Source: Dietzia sp. B32
Lineage (GTDB): Bacteria; Actinomycetota; Actinomycetes; Mycobacteriales; Mycobacteriaceae
Direction of reading: 5' to 3'
Assembly: GCF_024732245.1 (NCBI RefSeq)
Contig: NZ_CP093845.1
Span: 2,356,001 to 2,420,000, forward strand
Length of the DNA stretch: 64,000 nucleotides
The position numbers and the translations under genes are program-made. The notes under the pieces were generated by a model. That model was given only the letters and a program-made list of their open reading frames with translations. It was not told where the DNA came from and ran no database searches. Of this stretch, positions 16,509-24,868 are shown piece by piece; the stretch's first letter is position 1; every line of letters starts with the position of its first letter.

Positions 16509-19429
16509 GAGGAGGTCTCCGATTCGTTCTCGGTCGGGTCGACGGCGACGAGGCCGGTGAACGCGGGGTGGGACGCGAGCGGCTCGCGGGTGGACAGTTC
16601 CGTCCAGGCCTGGTCGAGTTCCGCACCTCCGATGAGGTTCGCCAGGTCGCGGGACGAACCACGGCCACCCCGGAGCGGGAACCATCCCCGCTGGAGGGCG
16701 TCCACCAGATTGCCCACGTCCTCGCGGACCTTGTCCATCACCTCGACGGAGACGCCGAGGGAGATCCGCTCGAACTCCCCGCGCTCGGTGCAATACCAGT
16801 ACCGCACCTCGCGGACCGGCAGATCGCCGGCCGTCTCTGCTGCGGCGGCGTAGAGCGGTAGCTGGAATCGCGTGCCGGAGATGGTGGGATCGTCCTCTGT
16901 CGGCCGGTCGTCCTGCCCGGGGGGCTTACCGGTCTTGTAGTCCGTGACCCGCAGTGCGCCCGCCCGCTTATCGAGCCGGTCGATGGACCCGGAGAGGAAC
17001 AATGATGTCGTCCCCCGGGAGGTGGTCACCTCGAACGGGATCTCGACGACCGGGCCATCGGCGTCCCGACGCCCGAATTCGAGTTCGGTCGCTTCCGGGT
17101 GCCACCCGGTCTCGAAATCCGCCTCGTCCTCGGCGAACCACCGGTCGAGTTCGGCTGCGAGCAGGATCTCCCGCCGGCGCCACAGTGAGGCGACGAGGCC
17201 GGGCGAGGTCGCGATCGCGACCTCGCATTCACTGCGCAGTGCTCTCATCAGCAGGTCGCGGTCGGGTCCGGACCCGGTCTCGCGTCGATCGGAGATGTAG
17301 CGCTGGAGGATCGCGTGCACGAGATTGCCGTAGTCACGGAGGTCCATATCGATGTCCATCGCCGGATCATCGAGGGTCCGGACCCGCAGTACCGTGGAGA
17401 GGAAGAACAGATAGGGGCTCTGTGCCCAGTCCTCCAACCTGGTCGGCGACAGGGGATGGTCGAGGACGGTGAGCAGTTCGGCAGCAGACGAGACGTTCCC
17501 GGTGAACCGCGTGAAACGCCCCCGCCGACGGTCCTGACGCATCTCGTGGGCGCGGGCGAGCAACCCGGGGGCGTCGGCCCGGGCCAGCCACCCGTTGGTG
17601 GAGAGTTTCCGGATCCGCAGTTCGGTGAGGGTGGCCGGGTCCGAACCGAGGGCGGCCGGAGGGGTGAGCACCCCGTCGACGAACGACGGCACCGCGGTGA
17701 CACCCGGGCATCCGTCGACGTCCGTCTGCCACCTGGTGGCATGAACGGTCTTCGTGGCGAGTCGGGACAGGGTGGGCAGCAGCCAGCGGGACGGGATCCG
17801 GTTGCCGCCTCCTCGCATCGACCCCCGGGGGAACGAACACATCCGGCGCTCGGCGCCGGCGGCCAGAGCCATCTGGAGAACCCGGTACCGCTCGTCGAGC
17901 ATCTCGGAGGACAGGGGCTCGACCGCGCCCTCGGGTACGAGCGGGTCGGGCTTGTGCAGGACGGGGAGCAGGCCCTCCGCCATACCCACGACGCACACGG
18001 TGTCCAGGTCGCGGCCGACGGCGTCGTCGATCGGCCCCAGGGCGACCCCGGCTCCCTCCTCGCCGACCCGGTCACGGATCGGGTCCAGCCGGGACGCGAC
18101 CGCGCTCACGAGGCGATCCCGGGTGATCGCGGGTGCGACGGTGTCCAGATCACCGAGGGAACCGAGGACAGCGAGGACGGCGGCCCGGTCGGGGTTCTGG
18201 CGGAACAGCGACGCGACCAGGCCGGTGACGGCCTCCGCGGACTCCGTCCAGGTACGCGCGGCGTCGACGGCGGCGAGTCCGGTACGAAGGTTCCGGATCA
18301 GTCGCAGCAGAGCGGCAGCTGCGGCCCGATCGGACTCGGCGAGGGCGTTCGGCTCGGCCCGCAGCTGCTCTGCCAGTCGGTCCCAGTCGCCGGCACCGAT
18401 GACGGGGAATCGCGTCCGGGTGAGGATCTCCAGCCGCCGGGAGGAGACGATCGCGCCCGCGTCATCGAACGCCGTGATCGCGCCCTCGGCCACGATCGAG
18501 AGGAGCTCGGCGCGGGGCATCCGGTCGGCGTCCAGGCCCAGCAGCCGTACGAGGGTGCGGCCGGCGGCGGAACGGCCGAGACCCGTGTCGGAGGGGCCGT
18601 GGACGGCGATCCCGGCTTCGGCGAACGCCCGGTGGAGGAGACGCAGGTAGGGATCCGGCGACGGGTAGTAGACACCGATCCGGTGGCCGGGGACCCCGTC
18701 CGCGAGGCGCGACCGGACGAAGCGGACCACTGCCCTCACCTCGTCATCGGAGTCCGACGCGTGGAGCACGTGGGTGCCGGTGACCGCGTTCTCGGCACCG
18801 GGTTCCGCAGCGGAGGCGAGATGGTCGGACCCGGTGCCGGGTAGGGGGGAGATACCCCGCTGTTCCAGAGCGGCCCGGAGCCTGCGCTCGGCCTGCGTGC
18901 CGCGCAACGGTGCGGCGAGGACGATACGGCCCAGCTCGTCCAGACGCCCCAGTGCGACGGACACGGCCTCGAACGGTGTGTAGTAGGCGGCGCCGGTCAT
19001 GGCGTGGGCCTCGTCGGCCAACCGGAGGACCTCCGAGTGCAGGCGGGTCTCCGCGATGACGGACCCCGGTTCGACGGTTCCCAGCCGCTGGCAGGCCTGG
19101 GCGACCGCCTGCCCGGTGACGGGCTCGGATGCCACCGTCTCGAGGTGCCCCGGGTCGGTGTCCAACGCCTTCTCGACGGCTGCGGCCAGGAGCTGGAACG
19201 GGAGCGCGGCTCTCGGAGCGAGCACGGGAGCCGAGAGCTCGCTGATCACCTGGGAGGCGGTCCGCACCGCCACGTTGACCGCCCCGCCGCTGAGCGCCAA
19301 CGCCCGGACGAGGTCCCTGGCCGCCCCGAACGAGGGCACGAGGACGGTGATGCGGCCGAGGGGGTCGGTGCCGCGGAGGCGGTGCACCTCGGCGGCGAGG
19401 GCGTTGGGACGAACCTGGGCTGCGGTCAC
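16505..19429 (-). CDS. AddB-like nuclease subunit of the helicase-nuclease complex
   Basis: About 974 residues from GTG at 19429; GTG at 19447 is an alternative, and an ATG at 19437 is out of frame. The N-terminal half resembles a helicase fold without a usable Walker A site. The C-terminus is a PD-(D/E)xK nuclease (SGSIDRLDKRAGALRVTDYK, then GTRFQLPLYAAAAE). Classical AddB proteins hold an Fe-S cluster with a Cys in the W-x-x-CP-x-x-FF motif; here the position reads WAQSPYLFFL, with serine, and no matching C-terminal Cys cluster is seen. Probable partner of the AddA-like gene it overlaps. Confidence 0.82.
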   Translation of the reverse strand: MTAAQVRPNALAAEVHRLRGTDPLGRITVLVPSFGAARDLVRALALSGGAVNVAVRTASQVISELSAPVLAPRAALPFQLLAAAVEKALDTDPGHLETVASEPVTGQAVAQACQRLGTVEPGSVIAETRLHSEVLRLADEAHAMTGAAYYTPFEAVSVALGRLDELGRIVLAAPLRGTQAERRLRAALEQRGISPLPGTGSDHLASAAEPGAENAVTGTHVLHASDSDDEVRAVVRFVRSRLADGVPGHRIGVYYPSPDPYLRLLHRAFAEAGIAVHGPSDTGLGRSAAGRTLVRLLGLDADRMPRAELLSIVAEGAITAFDDAGAIVSSRRLEILTRTRFPVIGAGDWDRLAEQLRAEPNALAESDRAAAAALLRLIRNLRTGLAAVDAARTWTESAEAVTGLVASLFRQNPDRAAVLAVLGSLGDLDTVAPAITRDRLVSAVASRLDPIRDRVGEEGAGVALGPIDDAVGRDLDTVCVVGMAEGLLPVLHKPDPLVPEGAVEPLSSEMLDERYRVLQMALAAGAERRMCSFPRGSMRGGGNRIPSRWLLPTLSRLATKTVHATRWQTDVDGCPGVTAVPSFVDGVLTPPAALGSDPATLTELRIRKLSTNGWLARADAPGLLARAHEMRQDRRRGRFTRFTGNVSSAAELLTVLDHPLSPTRLEDWAQSPYLFFLSTVLRVRTLDDPAMDIDMDLRDYGNLVHAILQRYISDRRETGSGPDRDLLMRALRSECEVAIATSPGLVASLWRRREILLAAELDRWFAEDEADFETGWHPEATELEFGRRDADGPVVEIPFEVTTSRGTTSLFLSGSIDRLDKRAGALRVTDYKTGKPPGQDDRPTEDDPTISGTRFQLPLYAAAAETAGDLPVREVRYWYCTERGEFERISLGVSVEVMDKVREDVGNLVDALQRGWFPLRGGRGSSRDLANLIGGAELDQAWTELSTREPLASHPAFTGLVAVDPTENESETSS

Positions 19430-19565
19430 ACCGCCATGGTGCCGCACGGGTCCGACATTCCCGGGGTGGACTGTCTCTTATCGCCGCTGACGGAGTCGGA
19501 TACTGCTGCTACCGTCCGGTCAGACCGGCCCATCCGGGGAAGCGCGAAGCGAGGGGGCACCGCCG

Positions 19566-20240
19566 ATGTCGTATGGCTGGGACAACGGGGCGCAGGGCTC
19601 ACAGCCACCGCAGGGATGGCCGGGGCCCGGGTACGGGCCCGAGCCACAGCGCGGGGGCTCGGGCGCGGTGATCGCCGTCATCGCCGTCCTGGCGGTCCTG
19701 GCACTGGCTCTCCTCGGCGCGATCGCCTACCTGGTCCTGCGCCCGGGCGGCGGCGCCGGCGACGGGTCCGGGCAGGCGGCGTCGTCCTCCTCGTCGTCGT
19801 CCTCGCCGGCGGCGACCTCGCAGCCTCCGGTGACGGAGACCGCGTTCACCACCGCGCCGGAGCGCGAGACCGTCACCGTCACCCGCGAGGCCCCGCTGCC
19901 CCGCACGCCACGTAGTGCCGGGTACCCCGCCGGCGCGGACTCCTCCGGATGGGTCGACAACGCGCAGTCACGGTGCAACGCCGGGGATCCGGCGACGATG
20001 ATCGGCCGCACCACCCAGGCCTCGTTCTCCATCTGCGTCAACCCGGACAACGGCCGGTACTACTACCGCGGTTCGGCCGGCGGGGCCGGGGTGGAGGTGG
20101 ACGATCCCGCGGTCTCCGGTGGCTCGGCGATGGTGGCCAACAACGACGTCCTCTATTCGATCGACTCGTCCGGCATGCGGATCTACCAGAGCGGCGATCT
20201 GATCTCGAGCCAGCCGATGGTGTCCTTCTGGGCCGACTGA
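19566..20240 (+). CDS. Membrane-anchored protein with Ser-rich linker, unknown function
   Basis: 224 residues. A Gln/Pro/Gly-rich cytoplasmic tail (1-32) precedes one transmembrane helix (about 34-60, AVIAVIAVLAVLALALLGAI), then a Gly/Ser-rich linker (about 62-100) and an extracytoplasmic domain with two Cys (in SRCNAG and FSICVN) that could form a disulfide. A purine-rich RBS (gaggggg) precedes ATG 19566. Proteins of this layout are common in mycolate actinobacteria, but no function can be assigned. It is just upstream of tRNA-Asp. Confidence 0.7.
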   Translation: MSYGWDNGAQGSQPPQGWPGPGYGPEPQRGGSGAVIAVIAVLAVLALALLGAIAYLVLRPGGGAGDGSGQAASSSSSSSSPAATSQPPVTETAFTTAPERETVTVTREAPLPRTPRSAGYPAGADSSGWVDNAQSRCNAGDPATMIGRTTQASFSICVNPDNGRYYYRGSAGGAGVEVDDPAVSGGSAMVANNDVLYSIDSSGMRIYQSGDLISSQPMVSFWAD

Positions 20241-20300
20241 CGGGGTGGTCGAGAGCGTGCTCGCGGGGTCCGCTACTCTCCTATCCCGTGCCACGAGCAC

Positions 20301-20374
20301 GGCCCTGTGGCGCAGTTGGTTAGCGCGCCGCCCTGTCACGGCGGAGGTCGCGGGTTCGAGTCCCGTCAGGGTCG
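20301..20374 (+). tRNA. tRNA-Asp (GTC)
   Basis: 74 nt. The acceptor arm 20301-20307 pairs with 20367-20373 (one G-U). The D-arm includes GCGCAGTTGGTTAGCGC, the anticodon loop CTGTCAC sits on a five-pair CCGCC/GGCGG stem, and the T-arm has GGGTTCGAGTCCC. The CCA end is not fully encoded. A possible -10 box TACTCT is at 20274-20279. A strong terminator follows 8 nt later. Confidence 0.97.
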
Positions 20375-20382
20375 CCGGAGAG

Positions 20383-20423
20383 AGCCGGCGCATTCGGTTC
20401 ACACCGAATGCGCCGGCTTTCGT
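20383..20423 (+). terminator. Strong intrinsic terminator after tRNA-Asp
   Basis: A perfect 16-bp stem (20383-20398 with 20403-20418), loop TCAC, followed by TTCGTCTGT. It also faces the end of the convergent gene at 20432. Confidence 0.92.
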
Positions 20424-20431
20424 CTGTGCCG

Positions 20432-21295
20432 CTACCGGGGCCCCAACCTCGCCGCGATCGGGTCCCGGGTCGTGGAGAACGTGAACAGGAAGTGTTCGAG
20501 CGCCGCCTGGGCGTGCCGGGGGAGCAGAGGGGCGACCGGGACGGTGGTCCGCTGCAGGACGTGCCGACCGTCGAGGATCCACGACGTCTGATCGTCGTCC
20601 CGGTTGAGCCGTGCCACCTCGAGCGCGGCGTCGGACCGGGAGCGGACGCCCCGCACGACCCATGCCCAGATGCGGGCGTAGGGATCGTCCACGGTGAACG
20701 ACACCTGGATCGGGTGGCCGACGTGGTCGAAGACGATGTACCCCCGATCGTCGACCACGCACGACCCACCGGTGACCCGCTCGACGATCACCTCGAACCG
20801 ATCCCGGGCGTCCTCGTGGTCGGCCACCTCCACCGCCACGTCGATGGGGTTCGGGTAGTCGGCGGGGTCGTTGCCGACGGGCACCGAGTCGGACCGCAGG
20901 AGCCGCAGCGCCCCGGTGTGCCGCCCGACGGTGCCCTGGCAGCGCAGGGTCAGCAGTTGGGGGTGCGGCACCCCGAGCCGGTCGCGGCACGCGTCGACCA
21001 CCGCGCGCGCGATGGGCACGGGCGCGGTGGGCGAGGCCTGGGCGGCCATCTCCTCCGAGAGGGGGTGCCCGGCGTGGCGCACGGTCACCCAGGCGAGGGC
21101 GCCGTCCGGCGCGAGCTGGACGACGCACCGTCCGCGCGCTCCGGACGAGTCGGACGGGGCGCTGAACTCCATCGCGCCGGCCGTCTCCGGTCGGCGCAGA
21201 TGTCCGGCGAGTGTGGCCTCGAAGCTGTCCCAGGGGTCCTCGACCGGGCGCAGCGGTGCGCTTCCCGGGCCGGAGCGCTGATCATGCATGGTCAT
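20432..21295 (-). CDS. YbjN/TY-Chap-like protein, unknown role
   Basis: 287 residues. The ATG at 21295 overlaps the stop of the HD-domain gene (ATGA), so the pair is coupled. It has an N-terminal segment with DPWDSFEATLAGHL, a middle domain with VVQLAPDGALAWVTVRHAG, and a C-terminal alpha/beta domain (YIVFDHVGHPIQVSFTVDD, then ALEVARLNRDDD and VPVAPLLPRHAQAALEHFL). This resembles YbjN-type type-III-chaperone-like folds in mycobacterial proteins. The call rests on pattern only, so alternatives remain open. No signal peptide or TM segment. Confidence 0.55.
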   Translation of the reverse strand: MTMHDQRSGPGSAPLRPVEDPWDSFEATLAGHLRRPETAGAMEFSAPSDSSGARGRCVVQLAPDGALAWVTVRHAGHPLSEEMAAQASPTAPVPIARAVVDACRDRLGVPHPQLLTLRCQGTVGRHTGALRLLRSDSVPVGNDPADYPNPIDVAVEVADHEDARDRFEVIVERVTGGSCVVDDRGYIVFDHVGHPIQVSFTVDDPYARIWAWVVRGVRSRSDAALEVARLNRDDDQTSWILDGRHVLQRTTVPVAPLLPRHAQAALEHFLFTFSTTRDPIAARLGPR

Positions 21296-21882
21296 CCCAC
21301 CGGCGCGAGGGCGGCCACGTCGTCGACCGCCCGGCGGAGCTCGCGCGAGGCGGTGCAGTCACCGAGCCGTTCGGCGACGGCGTCGGCTATCGCGCGGTAG
21401 AACCACAACTTCTCCTCCGGACCGGCGTTGAAGAGGCCCCACATGTCACCGCCCAGCCGGTCGTGCGCCGTGACCATCGAGCGCAGGTTGTGGATCTTGT
21501 CGGCGGCCGAGATGAGCAGGCACTCGTGGGTGTCCTCGGCCAGCCGCGCGAGGTAACCCTCCTTGCGCACCCGCCACGGCGGGGTCTCCTCGCCGGCGGT
21601 CTTCTCCTCCGACACGCCGCGCACGAGTTCGGTGACCCGCTCACCGAACTCGGCGGTCATGTCGTCGGCCGAGTACACCGACGGCGGCACGTCCTCCAAC
21701 ACGTCGTGGAGGAGTGCGGCGACCGCCACATCCTCGTCGTCGGTGAAGTCCGACACGATCATCGCGACCGCGACCGGGTGGGCGATGTAGGGCGTCGGGT
21801 CGTCCTTGCGGGTCTGACCGGCGTGGCAGCGGGCGGCGACCGCGAGCGCGCGGTCGGTGGTGGGGGTCCAGGTGAGCGACAT
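21292..21882 (-). CDS. HD-domain phosphohydrolase, RelA/SpoT-hydrolase-like
   Basis: 196 residues from ATG at 21882, preceded by gaggag. The HD metal site is visible: His35 (YIAHPVAVAMIV), His59-Asp60 (AALLHDVLEDV) and the downstream ISAADKIHNLRSM, as in the (p)ppGpp hydrolase half of RelA/SpoT. There is no synthetase domain. Such short HD proteins can hydrolyse ppGpp-like or other nucleotides; the substrate here is not shown. It is first gene of a two-gene operon with the YbjN-like protein. Confidence 0.75.
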   Translation of the reverse strand: MSLTWTPTTDRALAVAARCHAGQTRKDDPTPYIAHPVAVAMIVSDFTDDEDVAVAALLHDVLEDVPPSVYSADDMTAEFGERVTELVRGVSEEKTAGEETPPWRVRKEGYLARLAEDTHECLLISAADKIHNLRSMVTAHDRLGGDMWGLFNAGPEEKLWFYRAIADAVAERLGDCTASRELRRAVDDVAALAPVG

Positions 21883-22092
21883 GGTGCACTCCTCGAGGGA
21901 GAGGTCCCGGCGCCGGGCGACGCCGCCGGGTCGTGGGTGGAGCCGGTGGTGACCGGTCCTCCCTCCACGCTTACGAGTACACACCACGGGTACGACACGA
22001 GGGAACCGTTCGGCGTGGGGCGCGCGTCGTACATGGTGAGGACGCCACGGGGGCGTCCCGGAAGTGGACCGGAACGACGACGAGGAGGGCTC

Positions 22093-22401
22093 GTGCCCGA
22101 CGGGACGATCAGGGCGGACGCCGGGAGGATCGCGAGCGCGGTCTCGGTGTTCCGCGACTGTGGGGAGGCGGCCGCAGAGGTGACGTTCGCCGAGGTCGCG
22201 GCGCAGCTGGGCGGAGGTCTGCCGGGCGGGTCGGCGATCGAGCAGGCGCTGGACCGGGCGTGCGGCGCGGCCGCGGTGTGCGCCTCGAGAATCGCGGGTC
22301 GGCTCGGTGGCCTGGCCGACTTCGCGGCCGAGGCGCATCGGTTCCTCGAGGCCGAGGATGAGGACTTCGCGGCTCTCCTCGGAACGGTGGCCCGGCGGTG
22401 A
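22093..22401 (+). CDS. EspC/DUF2580-like type VII secretion partner
   Basis: 102 residues from GTG 22093, with gaggaggg 4 nt upstream. Two long Ala-rich helices (about 5-35 and 48-95) are joined by a Gly-rich turn (LGGGLPGGS), the hairpin shape of WXG100/EspC-type proteins. The N-terminal pattern (IRADAGRIASAVSVFRDCG) fits the ESX-1-associated DUF2580 group. It overlaps the next gene by GTGA. It probably forms a heterodimer with the N-terminal domain of the 325-residue neighbour for export. No ESX core gene is in the window. Confidence 0.6.
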   Translation: MPDGTIRADAGRIASAVSVFRDCGEAAAEVTFAEVAAQLGGGLPGGSAIEQALDRACGAAAVCASRIAGRLGGLADFAAEAHRFLEAEDEDFAALLGTVARR

Positions 22402-23375
22402 GTCGTACAGTCGGCGACATTCGTCGTTGGGACGTGTCCGCACTGGCGGGCGCCGCCGGCGACGTCGGGCGGCAGGGCAAGGTGGCGGAGGGCATCCGAA
22501 GGTACCTGGTCGACGGTGCATCGACGTTGGATGACGGCTGGGACGGGCAGGCTGCTGACGCCGTCCTCGACACCGTGGAACGGGAGAAGTCGCACGTCAG
22601 CACGCTGGCTGACGGACTCGAGGATCTGGCCGATGCTCTCCGGGGCTCGCAGGCTGCGCTGGGGCGGGCAGTGCAGGCGGTCCGAGATCGGATCGCCGAT
22701 GCCGGGGCAGCCGGACTCCAGGTGGGCGAATCGTCGGTGCGCCCGGTGTCGGGTCGCGGCGACATCGATCAATCGACAGTCGAGGAACATGCGGAGGCGA
22801 TCAGCTCCGCGGTCGACACCGTGCGCTCTCTCGATGAGCACTACGGACGGGAGATCGACCGGATCGCCGCCCGGCTCCACGCCGCGATCCCGCCGGAGGT
22901 CGACCGGTCGCCGATCCCGGGCCCGGACGACCCGTGGCCGGGTCGCGGTGTGGACGCGATGACGGGGGCCGCATCAGGGGGCTACCCGGACGTCGCCGAT
23001 GAACTCGACCCCCGGACCCGGGGGAGGCACACGCTCAACCCGGCCCCGGACGACTTCGGGAGAGCCGCGGCGACGGGGTTGCGGGGACTCGGTAGGGTCG
23101 CCGGGCCGCTCGGTGGCGGGCTCACGGTGTACGACGGCGTGAAGGCCCACGCCGAGGGAAAGACCTCGGTCGGCGAAGCAGTATGGGAGACCGCTGGTGC
23201 ACTGGGTGGCGGAATGCTCGGTGGCGCCGCGGCCGGCGCCACTGCAGGGTCGATTTTCGGGCCGGTGGGCACGTTCGTCGGAGCGGGGATAGGCGCTGCC
23301 GTGGGGACCTACCTGGGTCAGAAAGCCGGCGACGCAGTCCACGAAGAGTTATTCGATGAACGTTCGGACGGGTGA
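22398..23375 (+). CDS. WXG100-domain protein with glycine-zipper C-terminus, candidate type VII effector
   Basis: 325 residues. The N-terminal about 105 residues form a helical hairpin with Trp48-Asp49-Gly50, a WXG motif at the turn. A second helical region runs to about 165, followed by a Pro/Asp-rich linker (165-215). Residues 265-308 are Gly/Ala-rich (GALGGGMLGGAAAGATAG, then FVGAGIGAAVGTYLG), a glycine zipper typical of membrane-inserting modules. The layout matches type VII toxins of the TspA and TelE kind, which depolarise membranes. The start overlaps the preceding EspC-like gene, and a small membrane protein follows after 1 nt. The toxin role is inferred. Confidence 0.6.
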   Translation: MSRTVGDIRRWDVSALAGAAGDVGRQGKVAEGIRRYLVDGASTLDDGWDGQAADAVLDTVEREKSHVSTLADGLEDLADALRGSQAALGRAVQAVRDRIADAGAAGLQVGESSVRPVSGRGDIDQSTVEEHAEAISSAVDTVRSLDEHYGREIDRIAARLHAAIPPEVDRSPIPGPDDPWPGRGVDAMTGAASGGYPDVADELDPRTRGRHTLNPAPDDFGRAAATGLRGLGRVAGPLGGGLTVYDGVKAHAEGKTSVGEAVWETAGALGGGMLGGAAAGATAGSIFGPVGTFVGAGIGAAVGTYLGQKAGDAVHEELFDERSDG

Positions 23376-23376
23376 C

Positions 23377-23607
23377 ATGGCGACACGGGACGATGACGGA
23401 CGACGTGAACCACTCGGCAACCGGGAGGGCCCGTACGAATATCCGGCTCTCGAACCCGAGACCGGCTATCGGGCGGGTCGATGGCTCGAGTTCAAGCGAC
23501 TGTTCGCCCGCTCGTGGAACAACGGACACACCAAGGAGACCGTCATCCTCTGTGGCATCGCCTGGGCGGTGATGGCGTTCGGGATGACGTTCCTCGGCTG
23601 GCGCTGA
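23377..23607 (+). CDS. Small single-TM protein, candidate immunity protein
   Basis: 76 residues from ATG 23377, one base after the stop of the effector-like gene. The N-terminal 50 residues are charged and Pro-rich. The C-terminus is one transmembrane helix (TVILCGIAWAVMAFGMTFLG). Size, position and membrane location fit an immunity protein guarding the inner membrane against the glycine-zipper protein. An alternative in-frame ATG at 23356 would overlap the upstream gene. No homologous family is recognised. Confidence 0.5.
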   Translation: MATRDDDGRREPLGNREGPYEYPALEPETGYRAGRWLEFKRLFARSWNNGHTKETVILCGIAWAVMAFGMTFLGWR

Positions 23608-23616
23608 CGCCGTCCC

Positions 23617-24675
23617 CTAGAACGTCTTGGCGTCGATCACGAACCGGTACCGGACGTCCGAGCTCACGACGCGGTCGTACGCCTCGTTGATCTTGTCCGC
23701 CGAGATGAGTTCGATCTCGGCGGTGACCCCGTGCTCGGCGCAGAAGTCGAGCATCTCCTGGGTCTCGGGGATGCCGCCGATCATGGAGCCGGTCAGGATC
23801 TTGCGGCCGGCGGCGACGGACCCGGCCCGCACCGACATGGGCTCGGCCGGGATGCCGATGTTGACCAGCGCCCCGCGTGGCTTGAGCAGCGCGAGGTACC
23901 GGTCCATCGGCAGGCTCGCCGACACGGTGTTGAGGATGACGTCGAAGGTGCCGCGGAGGTCCCGGAGCGTGGCCCTGCCCTCGTCGCCGGCGGTCGCGTA
24001 GTGCTCGACGGCGCCGTACTGCAGCGAGTCGTCCCGCTTGGAGGTGGTCTGCGACAGGACCGTCACCTCGGCGCCCATGGCCACGGCCAGCTTCACGCCG
24101 ACGTGCCCGAGCCCGCCCATGCCGATCACCGCGACCCGCGTGCCCGGGCCGACGTTCCACTGCTTCAGCGGCGAGAACATGGTGATCCCCGCGCACAGCA
24201 GCGGCGCCGCCGCGGCCGGGTCGAGCCCGTCCGGGACGGACACAACCATGGGCTCCTCGACCACGATGTGGGTCGAGTAGCCGCCGTTCGTCACCGGGCC
24301 CTCGGGGTGGCCCTCGGGCAGCGGGGAGCCGTAGGTCGCGACGGACCCGCGCTCACATTCCTGTTCCTGACCGGCCTCGCACGAGGCGCACTCGTGGCAG
24401 GCGCCGACCAGGCACCCGACACCCACGCGGTCGCCCACCGCGTGCCGGGTGACGTCGGACCCGACCTCGCGGACGATGCCGACGATTTCGTGCCCGGGCG
24501 CCACGGGGTAGGTGGTCTGACCCCACTCGCCGCGCACGTGGTGGATGTCGGAGTGGCAGATGCCGGCGTACTCGATCTCGATGAGCACGTCGCCCGGGCC
24601 GGTGTCCCGACGCCGGATCGTGGTCTTCTCCAGAGGCGCGTCCGGTGCGGTGGCGGCGACGGCGGCGACGTCCAT
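23617..24675 (-). CDS. Zinc-dependent NAD(P) alcohol dehydrogenase (cinnamyl-alcohol-dehydrogenase type)
   Basis: 352 residues from ATG 24675, preceded by a gggaga RBS. It is a medium-chain dehydrogenase: catalytic zinc ligands in [16 protein letters not shown] and PGHEIVGIV, structural zinc ligands in a [15 protein letters not shown] cluster, and the nucleotide-binding [21 protein letters not shown]. It interconverts primary alcohols and aldehydes, as YahK/AdhC-like enzymes do. The substrate is not defined by context. It is monocistronic and divergent from the acyl-CoA ligase at 24869. Confidence 0.9.
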   Translation of the reverse strand: MDVAAVAATAPDAPLEKTTIRRRDTGPGDVLIEIEYAGICHSDIHHVRGEWGQTTYPVAPGHEIVGIVREVGSDVTRHAVGDRVGVGCLVGACHECASCEAGQEQECERGSVATYGSPLPEGHPEGPVTNGGYSTHIVVEEPMVVSVPDGLDPAAAAPLLCAGITMFSPLKQWNVGPGTRVAVIGMGGLGHVGVKLAVAMGAEVTVLSQTTSKRDDSLQYGAVEHYATAGDEGRATLRDLRGTFDVILNTVSASLPMDRYLALLKPRGALVNIGIPAEPMSVRAGSVAAGRKILTGSMIGGIPETQEMLDFCAEHGVTAEIELISADKINEAYDRVVSSDVRYRFVIDAKTF

Positions 24676-24868
24676 GTGTGGTCTCCCGGTGATCGAGTCG
24701 TATTCGAGGTTCGAACTGTCCAGTTCGGGTGTCCGCCACAGTAGAGGCGCCCGCGCCCCCGGCGCAGAAAGCAGAGCTCTCGGGCGGTTCCCGGCCGCGA
24801 TCGCCTGACGAGTGTCAGCGCTGTGGTTATGATCCAGATCACACCGCCTCCTGTGAAGGAATTCCCAC

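Noticed and set aside
13074-16793. Longer 1239-codon version of the AddA-like helicase
   Set aside because: The first 95 codons are an Arg/Pro-rich shadow of the AddB-like gene; ATG 16508 gives the natural N-terminus before the Walker A motif.
17315-18844. Plus-strand frame of about 509 codons over the AddB-like gene
   Set aside because: High-G+C antisense shadow rich in Gly, Arg and His, with no start context; the opposite frame has the nuclease motifs.
20301-20423. tRNA-Asp as an integration site of a mobile element
   Set aside because: No integrase, no repeat of the tRNA 3' end downstream and ordinary genes on both sides.
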